Source: Asterochloris sp. CNOR1 (lineage: Eukaryota; Chlorophyta; Trebouxiophyceae; Trebouxiales; Trebouxiaceae). Taken from it: a stretch of 64,000 bases of DNA. Numbering within the stretch: position 1 is the stretch's first letter; each line of letters starts with the position of its first letter. The position numbers and the translations under genes were made by a program. Of this stretch, positions 56,959-64,000 are shown in pieces. The stretch spans positions 3,283,001 through 3,347,000 of the forward strand of contig OZ017748.1 of assembly GCA_963969365.1 (NCBI GenBank), read 5' to 3'. The notes under the pieces were generated by a model. The model had not been told where the DNA came from and did not search any database. It was given only the letters and a program-made list of their open reading frames with translations.

Positions 56959-59900
56959 ATGCTGCGTGGGGCTGCTCAAGCCTTGATCCGAGGTGGACAC
57001 AAGCGATCACTGGGTGCAGCACTGAGGAGCTTTGCCAGGTCTGCTGTCTGTCTGAGTGTTGCTGCACTCCAAATCAAATGGCTCTGCTGCTCCTGCATGG
57101 GCATGCCATGCAATGCCTCACCTGAAGCGCTGTGACATGACCCTGTGCGGCCTGCCACCTGGATGTGTTTGCTGCCAGTGCTGGGAGCTGGTCAGAACAA
57201 GAGGGCTGCCTGCATCTCATGGTCCCATCACGACCTCCCCCATTGCTGAGCAATGACCCTGCCCGTCTTTGCAGTGAGGGGATACCAGCATCTGTCAAGC
57301 CAACAGCAGCAGCAGCAGGAGCTGTCTCAGAAGCCAGCAGCACAAGCAGGCCCGCCACTGGCTTCAGTACAGCAGACGCAAGCAGCAGCCGCCTGTTTGA
57401 GAATGTCCGGGGCCTGACAGACACGCAGGCAGCTGCCACTCAAGCAGCAGCAGCTGCTGCTGCGGCAGGGGCTGGGACAGGGGGCGGCGGGGAGGCCAGC
57501 ACAAGTGGGCGAGCAGGTGAGTCTGCGCATAGCGGACAGCAGGAGAGGTGCATGTCAAGGGATACACCCTTTGACCTGCCCGCTGAAGCAGCGTGTTCAA
57601 GAGGCTGCCTGACACCCAACAGGGACAGCCCACCGAGTGGTCTAATGTGGTCTGCAAATTGCACCTATCAGGACGCTGAGCTGCGGCACGCATGCCTGAG
57701 CAGTCCCGCTCCCTGTGCTGCAGCCCCTCTGTTCTTCCTTCAGGTGGCATCTTCGATGCCTCAGGGAATGCCGAATTTGCAAGAATATGACGGGCTCAGC
57801 AGGCAGACCTGCCCAGACCTGCCTTCAGCACACTCTACACAGCCTGCAGGAGAAGATGGGTCTGGGGAGTCATGCTGCCTCCCTTGAACCACGGCTTGAA
57901 GGCACTGTTGCACTATGCAGGTGGCATATTGATGCTGCCTTTATTGCTTCTACCAGACCGTCTGACAATCGTGTTCCTCCAAGCAGGAGGCATCTTCAAT
58001 GCCCTAGGGAACGCTGCCTTCCTTGGCGTGCTGGGTGCTGGTGCCTTCTTCGGCTACTACACGTGGCGCTACACCAGCGACGAGCTGGAGCACATGTTGG
58101 ACGAGCAGACCAAGCCTGAGAACCACTTCCCGGGCAGCCAGCAGGTGAGCAATGCTGATGCACCACATTGAGCCAGAACTTGTTTCCTAAGGAGGCTAGC
58201 AGGACAAAGGTTGCCTCATAGCAGCATCACAGCACTTGCTGCCCACAACGCAGTCAGCCTGGTAAGAGATCCTTCAGCATTCATGCAGTGGGCGCCTTTC
58301 ACATGAGCAGGCACCTTGGACCTCACTAATACCAAGGCTCGTCAGATCTGCAATTGAATGATGCAACAAGTTGCGCAGAGCATGCAAAGACAACCGCATG
58401 ACCCTTTGCCCGGTGCAGTTGTACGTCTCTGCAGATAGGTGTGATTTCACCAATATTGTTAGCTTTTCAATGGCAACAAGGATCTCTTCACCGGAAAGTT
58501 CTCAAACCTGCAGCCCTGGTGCCCTGCAGGTGTGGCTGCCTGTGATGGAGTGGTACCTCAAGCAGCGGCAGCAGATAGAAGACGAAATGAAGAAGTACCA
58601 GAATCCCCCCTCTGACCACCTCCTGCCGCCGCTGCCATCCCACGCATCGTGAGTCATGCACAATGGCTGCATTGTTGCCTGTGTGGCATGCTCAGCAGGC
58701 AGATGGTTTACCCTGTGCCGAGCTAGGGCATGCGGGCAGGGTCATCTCAGCAAGCAGGGTTTCACCCAGACTGAGGGTTTGTTGCTGTCGCTGCTGTGAA
58801 TGGCGTCATTTCCTGCTGTCCTGTGGTCCTCCGTAATGCCCATGTTTCCAGGCCAGGGTATGTGCAGATGAGAGGCAATCTTTGCCTTTCTGTTGAGGTG
58901 TCAGTCAGCCAGGTTACATGTCAGCCCTGCCTTGCTGCTGGCACAGTTGGGGGGCCCCACCACAGTCAGCACCCTCTCCAGCAAAGCACATGTGCTTGAT
59001 GCAGCTGAAGGTGCACAGCATGCCTCTCGACACCTGAGGCACTTGATGCAGATCAGCACCGCGTGCCTGGCAGGCCTGTGCTTTTTGGCCTGGAGAACAA
59101 ACATCAGCACTCTGCCAAACGCCAGCAGGGTGCAGCAGGCACATGTGTACCGCACGCTGGACCAGGGTAGCGCAGTTCAGTTCACACAAATCCAGCCGGC
59201 TGCCTACGTCGCAGGCACGTGCGCACCCTGGTGCTGGATCTGGACAACACCCTGGTGCACAGCGACTGGACACGGGGGCGTGGCTGGCGCACTTTCAAGC
59301 GGCCTGGGGTCGACGACTTCCTGAAGCAGATGGCGCAGATGTATGAGATTGTGGTGTACACGGCTGCCCTGCCCACCTACGCAGACCCCATCCTGGACCG
59401 CCTGGACCCCAATGGGTGCATCGCCTACAGGTGGGGCTGGGTCACTGGGGAGGACGGCCTCTGGGCACCACGACGTGTTGTGCAAGGCTGTCCGGGCATC
59501 GTGCTGCAAAGCATGCAATCAGACTGTGCAAGGGTGCCGGCCTGGACGTAATGGGTGCGTCGCCTGCGGTGTGCTTGGTTGAGCGCATGTCTTCGCCGGC
59601 GGGCATGGGTCATCAAACTGCATGACGTCTTGTGCCTTGCCATGCAGCAGCAGCTGGCTCTAATGGAAGCTACCCCTTGCAGTCTGTGACCAAGATGAAA
59701 GTGGGCATGCGCATGTGCAAGGCAATGACTGCATTCTGTTAGCAGATGGCCAAGCCTGTCGATGTCAAGCTTGTGCACTGCAGCAGTTGCGTTGCCCACA
59801 GATAGGCTCAGTTTGTCGTCCATCTTGGCGAATGAGATCAGGGGTACCTTGGGCGACATGGCTGCATCAGGCATATGCTGCCTGTCAGGCAGGGTACAGC

Positions 59901-60704
59901 AAGGCTGATGCAACAGGCTGCTGATGGCCCCTGCACTTTGCTGCTTTGAGTCCCTTGAATGAGCTCACTGGGCACGCAGGTTGTACCGGGACAGCACGCA
60001 GTGGCACAGAGGGCGCCATGTGCGTGACTTGTCCAAGCTGAACCGTGACCTGTCGAAAGTCCTGTTCGTCACTGCGGACGAGAATGCACTCTCGATGCAG
60101 CCAGAGAATGCTGTCAAGGTGAGTGTGCAGCACGCTGCAGTGCATTGGCATGCACACTTCTTGCCGATTGCTGGCCTGAATTGCTTTTCCTGTGAACCTG
60201 CTGCAGCAGTCATAGCAGTCTGCCTGTGCCACTGTGCAGCTCCCTGGCGCTTCACAGCAGGGTGACAAAGCTGCAGCAGAACCAGATGGTCTGGTGGTCG
60301 GCCACATGCAGACTGAATGAGCTTGAGCAACCATCTCATCATTCCCCACTGTAGTTGGAGCCTTGGAAGCTCGAGCCTGGAGACCACACACTGCTGGACC
60401 TATTGCCCTTCCTGGAGGCGATTTACAGCACGCACAGGGGAGACGTCAGAGCCGTCCTCAAGACATATGAGGGCCAGGACATCCCTTCAGCTTTCAGGTG
60501 AGTTCATGAACTAACAGGGCTCCGCAAGTCTGCTTGCAGTGGCCATTTGGTTGGAGCTCTGGTGTGCTTCCCATCTCATGAGTCTTCAGCCCACCAGCCT
60601 CACATGATTGCTACAGGGAGCGCATGAGGCAGCAGCAGGAGCTCATTCAGCAGCGGAGACAGCGCAGGCCTGGCCTCTTTGGACTGCCTGCCAACTCCAG
60701 ATAG
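56959..60704 (+). CDS. TIM50: TIM50, mitochondrial TIM23-complex receptor subunit
   Basis: TIM50 receives presequence proteins in the intermembrane space and passes them to the TIM23 channel. Eight exons (56959-57038, 57275-57516, 57987-58144, 58530-58648, 59215-59430, 59980-60118, 60355-60497, 60617-60704) close to 394 residues. The N-terminus MLRGAAQALIRGGHKRSLGA is a clear presequence. A low-complexity Ala/Gly/Thr linker follows, then the membrane segment FLGVLGAGAFFGYYTW. The FCP1-like NIF domain contains TLVLDLDNTLVHSDW, WRTFKRPGVDDFLKQM, EIVVYTAALPTYADPILD and DLSKLNRDLSKVLFVTADEN. The C-terminal tail ERMRQQQELIQQRRQ is typical. Exon 1 was located by its ATG, presequence character and matching phase. 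Intron 2 holds two decoy copies of the exon 3 start. Confidence 0.95.
57741..58003 (+). repeat. Decoy copies of the TIM50 exon 3 start
   Basis: Exon 3 begins GAGGCATCTTCAATGCC (57987). CAG followed by GTGGCATCTTCGATGCC occurs at 57741-57760 and CAG followed by GTGGCATATTGATGC at 57918-57935. The first decoy translates GGIFDASGNAEF against GGIFNALGNAAF. Confidence 0.93.
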
Positions 60705-60769
60705 TTGCAGTCCGGAGACATCTCAACAATGTCTGCTAGATAGAAGACAACGCTACTCCCTGACGCATG

Positions 60770-60774
60770 TGTAA
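60770..60774 (+). terminator. TGTAA poly(A) signal of TIM50
   Basis: TGTAA lies 66 bp after the TIM50 stop, in the right orientation for a chlorophyte polyadenylation signal. Confidence 0.55.
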
Positions 60775-60956
60775 TGCATCCCTCAGTGTTGTTCCTGGTG
60801 TTATTCAGCACAAACCCCGGGCACTGGTGGTTGAATTCTCCATGAAAGGGCTAGAGCAGCCCACCTGGTCTGCAGGCTCACCACTTCTGAGAGATGCCTG
60901 CTTGCTCTGCCACCTTGCCATCTCCTGCTCAGCTTGTAACAATGATGGCTGGGATG

Positions 60957-62361
60957 CTAAGGGGCGTCCCACTGGGCAACGGTGGCAGCCTCATCCAGAA
61001 TGGCATCAGGGAAGACCCACTTCTCTGCTCCTGGGTCCTCGCAGGCGCTGGACTGCCTTGCTATGATGACCTGCTGCAGATGCTGGGGCAGCTCTGACAG
61101 CAGCTCTGCCCGGCGCCGCTCAAAATGTGAGATCCTGTCAATCAATTTAAGCTGCGCTTCTCTGCCAAAAAGATGGACATAGGCTGCAAGGGGTTTTAGG
61201 AGGTCAGTAGCAAGGGGTTCCTGGCCAACAACAGGGCATTAGCTGCAGCACACGGCCAAGTATTTGAGGCAGCTACTGGTTTGCTGTGACTAGTGGCCTT
61301 GCATCCCCACCTCTGAATATGTTGAATGAGTTCTTGGCAACATCATCCTGCAGGCATGGACAGCAATGAATTGTTGCAAGACAGGATGGGCACATATGCC
61401 TGGGCCACTGCTCGTCATAATTTGGGCCTTCACTGTGTGCAGCCAGCTGCCCATTGCATGTGCCCAGTGCACCTTCGCACCTCATAATCTGTCAGGTCAT
61501 CCCCAATGTCCACCAGGTGCTCGTCCACAAAGAGGAACTCCATCAGCCCCTTGTCTGGCACACTGCCAGGCTGGCGGAGCTGGCACAGCAGCAGGTGCAG
61601 CACCTGCACTGCGTCACTGTAAGCTCCACGCACAGATGGGAGCATTGATGTGAGCACAACCATGTCTGATGGAGGGGCCAGCGCAAGTGCCCCACCCTGT
61701 AGTCAAAGCTCTTGGCCTCGCTTGCTGTGTGCACGTCGTTCAGACTGAAGGTAGCAGGCTGCCCCGCGCTGGGCCTCCCTGCCCTCAGGGCAGCGCAGAT
61801 GCACCGCTCTCCCTCCCAGTACGCTTTGCCCTGCAGACCAGACCAGTTGCAACCTCTGGCTAGCAACCTCTGTTGGCAGTAGGCCGCTTCCTGCCAGAGA
61901 TCCTGGCATGCCGGCCAAGCTGGTTTGTGGGGCAAATGTGCACCTTGGCAAGCTCAGCGGCCATCAAGTCTGTCTGGATCCCCCTCTGCTGCAGGCCTTG
62001 GCTGATGAGCTCATGACCTGCAGCACAGTGAAACTGCTGAACTGACCAGCTGCATGTACCAAACACAGATTGACTTGAGTGAGGCTTGGTGCACCTATCA
62101 TGCTCTGTGGTGGGGCCTGGCCATTGCTGCACAGCAGCTCATTGTCCTCGTCCATCTGGTAGATGCTGGCCTCAACCCAGACCAGCACGTCCCAGAAGCG
62201 CCAGAAGTCCTGGTGGCATTGGCTGGCGGCAGGTGGGTGGGCAGCAGCAGCCAAGTGCAGCACAGCAGGGTCATGTTGGTATACATGCCTTGGGGATGGC
62301 CAACCCATACAGCGGAAAGTAGGACTCTACAAAGTCCTCGATTGTGGTGCGCGCTCTGGTG
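60957..62361 (-). CDS. Unnamed conserved-looking helical protein with an Asp-rich segment
   Basis: I cannot name this gene. Reading minus strand, coding blocks are about 62285-62361 (RTTIEDFVESYFPLYGLAIP), 62120-62240 (DFWRFWDVLVWVEASIYQMD), 61950-62030, 61690-61900 (YWEGERCICAALRAG, FSLNDVHTASEAKSFDYR), 61484-61600 (MEFLFVDEHLVDIGDDLTDY), a small exon near 61317-61353 (DDVAKNSFNIFR) and 60957-61184 (YVHLFGREAQLKLIDRISHF to stop). The C-terminal half joins cleanly. The junction near 62240-62285 and the 5' end are unresolved. The DDxxDYEDD run recalls Asp-rich helices of isoprenoid synthases, but this is only a resemblance. The gene is convergent with TIM50. Confidence 0.6.
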
Positions 62362-63570
62362 CTGCAGATCAAGTGGCAGGCACTCAGCTGCAGGACTTGA
62401 TCATCTAGCAATCAGGCTTCGGGGAGAGAAGCTTACAGTGCCCAAAAACTGACATTCAGGACATGCTGTGCACTGCTCTGACTGCCCCTGCTTGCTGCCA
62501 TGCTGAGCAGCAGCCAAATCAACTATATTCAACTGTTGATCAGCCTGATCAAGCTCTTCTGCACTCTGTTCAACGATCCCTGATCTGCTGTTCAAGGTCC
62601 TATGTGCTAATGCCGGCCTACGGACCTTCAGCCGAGTTGCCATTGCCTGTAGACCCCTTTCGAATCAAGCCTGGGATAGTAGATGCCATACAGCATCTCA
62701 TACATGCCTTGACTGCAAGCTCTGGAGCTGCCGGAACATCCCCTCAGGGATCCTTCAAGCTGGCTCAGGCCCCTGCTGGATAATCAGGCTCACGTGCAGC
62801 TTCTGGGCCACAGCGGCAGGACTCTGTGGACAAGTGTGCTGGAACAATGCAATGCTCTGTGTTATCGACAATACTCAGAGCTCATGGCTGTCTCCAAGGT
62901 GACGTGGCTTTGATCAAATCAGCACACAACAACATGGTGGTCTGAAGTGCGTCATGCCCTGCAATGCCATGATGTGTCACCTGCCTGCATGAAGTAGTGT
63001 GCAGGGACTCCTACAGCAGCACAGTGCTCCGCAGTGCCCAGTCTGCTGTAGGAACAACAGTGCCATGGAGAGGGGTGTGACTGTGGCTGAGGCCAGGCAC
63101 AGGTACGTGGCGGAGGCCCAGGCTCGGCTACAGAGGGAGCTGACCGCTGCCCATGGCTGGGCACATGGCTGGCTGCCGCTGCGAAGGCAGCTCAGAGTGA
63201 GTGTAACGATCTCACCTACTGCAAACTGGGGTGCTGGCATTGTGTTGCCTTGCCATGCCTGGAGAACAGAGACCAGGGTTACAAACATGGCGGGATGCCA
63301 GCAGCAAGCTTCAAGCCTGGTGAAAGCCTCAATGAAGACAAGCCAGGTTCATGCACTCCCCCTACAAATGCCACTGTTTTGCCCTGCTCAGCTGCTTGCT
63401 GATGGTGCCCACCACAATCCAACAAAAGGCACAGTGCCCATCTGGTGCCCTGGCTATGCTCACAGCTCTGCTGCCTACAAGCAGGCTGGTGCCCTCAGCT
63501 CTCAGCAAGACATAAGAAGCAGTGCTCCATCCCAGGCCAGGCTTTGATGCTTGCTGGAAAGCCTGCCGTG
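62362..63570. other. Region with unassigned coding-like blocks
   Basis: This stretch should include the 5' part of the unnamed minus-strand gene. A plus-strand block at 62600-62780 (DPFRIKPGIVDAIQHLIHAL) and another from an ATG at 63065 to a GTGAGT donor at about 63197 (VAEARHRYVAEAQARLQREL) look coding. I could not join them or match a family. Confidence 0.3.
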
Positions 63571-64000
63571 TCAACCAAGCTTGAAGGATAGCTTGGTCCT
63601 TCCTCCTTTCTTGCCGAGGATCTTGGCCTGGTCCTTTTTCTTCTTTGTGTCCTCCTTCTTCCGCCTGCAGACGACGGAGGCTGCAGCTGGGCAGGTCTTT
63701 TGACTTGAAGCTGCATGTACATTGCCCTGTCCCTCTTGTTAAGATTGATCCAGATGTGCCTCCACCACCCCACACCATGACAATCGCACTGACACCATGC
63801 ATGCTGGGCCTGCCACGCATGGTGCCCACCGTTCTGCATCTTCTTTAGCTTTGCGCTGAAGCTCCTCAAACCTTTCCTCAGCCTGCTGGCGCTCTGCAGC
63901 TTCTGCTGCATGCCGCGCCTCCTCAGCCTGCACGGCGAAAAGGGCTGTTGCAGCATATGTCAGTACATATGTGGCAGAGTGTCTGCACAGCTTTGACTTA
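63571..64000 (-). CDS. ARGLU1: ARGLU1-like splicing-associated protein, 3' end only
   Basis: ARGLU1 is an Arg/Glu-rich nuclear protein linked to transcription and alternative splicing. Two terminal exons are seen, 63830-63927 and 63571-63664, joining in phase 2. The first encodes a Glu/Ala/Arg coiled coil (AEEARHAAEAAERQQAEERF). The last encodes KKEDTKKKKDQAKILGKKGG and ends RTKLSFKLG, matching the conserved ILGKxxxRPKLSF tail of ARGLU1. The gene continues past the window edge. The call rests on this short tail plus composition. Confidence 0.65.

Noticed and set aside
1720-58003. Introner-like transposable elements as the source of intron repeats
   Set aside because: The repeated units differ in every intron and match only the local exon junction, so a dispersed mobile family does not explain them.

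Overview
This is nuclear DNA of a green alga. Genes sit on both strands, are split into 5 to 17 exons, and nearly every splice acceptor reads (C)TGCAG. Algal-type TGTAA poly(A) signals follow two genes. The proteins include a plastoglobule-type ABC1 kinase, a plastid-style RsmI, a plant-type Kdo-transferase homologue (KDTA) and two motile-cilium proteins. I infer a core chlorophyte with a flagellated stage. The exact lineage cannot be read from the window.

Layout: D-lactate dehydrogenase (+, 0.5-4.1 kb); an armadillo-repeat protein (-, 4.6-8.7); a very long ABC1K3-like kinase with a 28-copy N-terminal repeat (-, 8.9-19.3); CFAP100 (+, 20.0-26.9) facing MNS1/FAP127 (-, 27.1-33.5); a PWWP protein (-, 33.6-35.6); UBL5/Hub1 (-, 36.2-37.1); a DHYC-type palmitoyltransferase (-, 38.1-39.8); an unresolved region (40-42); an MRS2-type magnesium channel (-, 42.1-46.8); a KDTA-like glycosyltransferase (+, 47.2-54.2); RsmI (-, 54.4-56.8) divergent from TIM50 (+, 57.0-60.7); an unnamed helical protein (-, 61.0-62.4); and the 3' end of an ARGLU1-like gene (-, 63.6 to the edge). 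I rebuilt exons by hand. For eleven models the reading phase closes at every junction I could define; MRS2 has one unresolved junction, and the armadillo gene and the 61-62 kb gene are only partly closed.

The most striking observation concerns the introns. Many are largely made of decayed tandem copies, roughly 80-200 bp apart, of the neighbouring exon-intron junction. Donor-side copies repeat the exon end plus its GT, and acceptor-side copies repeat the CTGCAG plus the exon start. Some decoys still translate into recognisable versions of the host exon, such as the HADPHP catalytic loop of the kinase, the UBL5 core and the start of the TIM50 membrane exon. The copies are private to each gene, so they are not a dispersed element. 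I infer that introns here grow by repeated local duplication of splice junctions.

Other points worth checking are the kinase fusion, loss of the catalytic Glu position and a large disordered insert in the KDTA homologue, GQN in place of GMN in MRS2, a degenerate DHHC zinc domain, and frequent GC-AG introns. No CRISPR array, rRNA, tRNA, plasmid feature, virus-like element or autonomous transposon was recognised.
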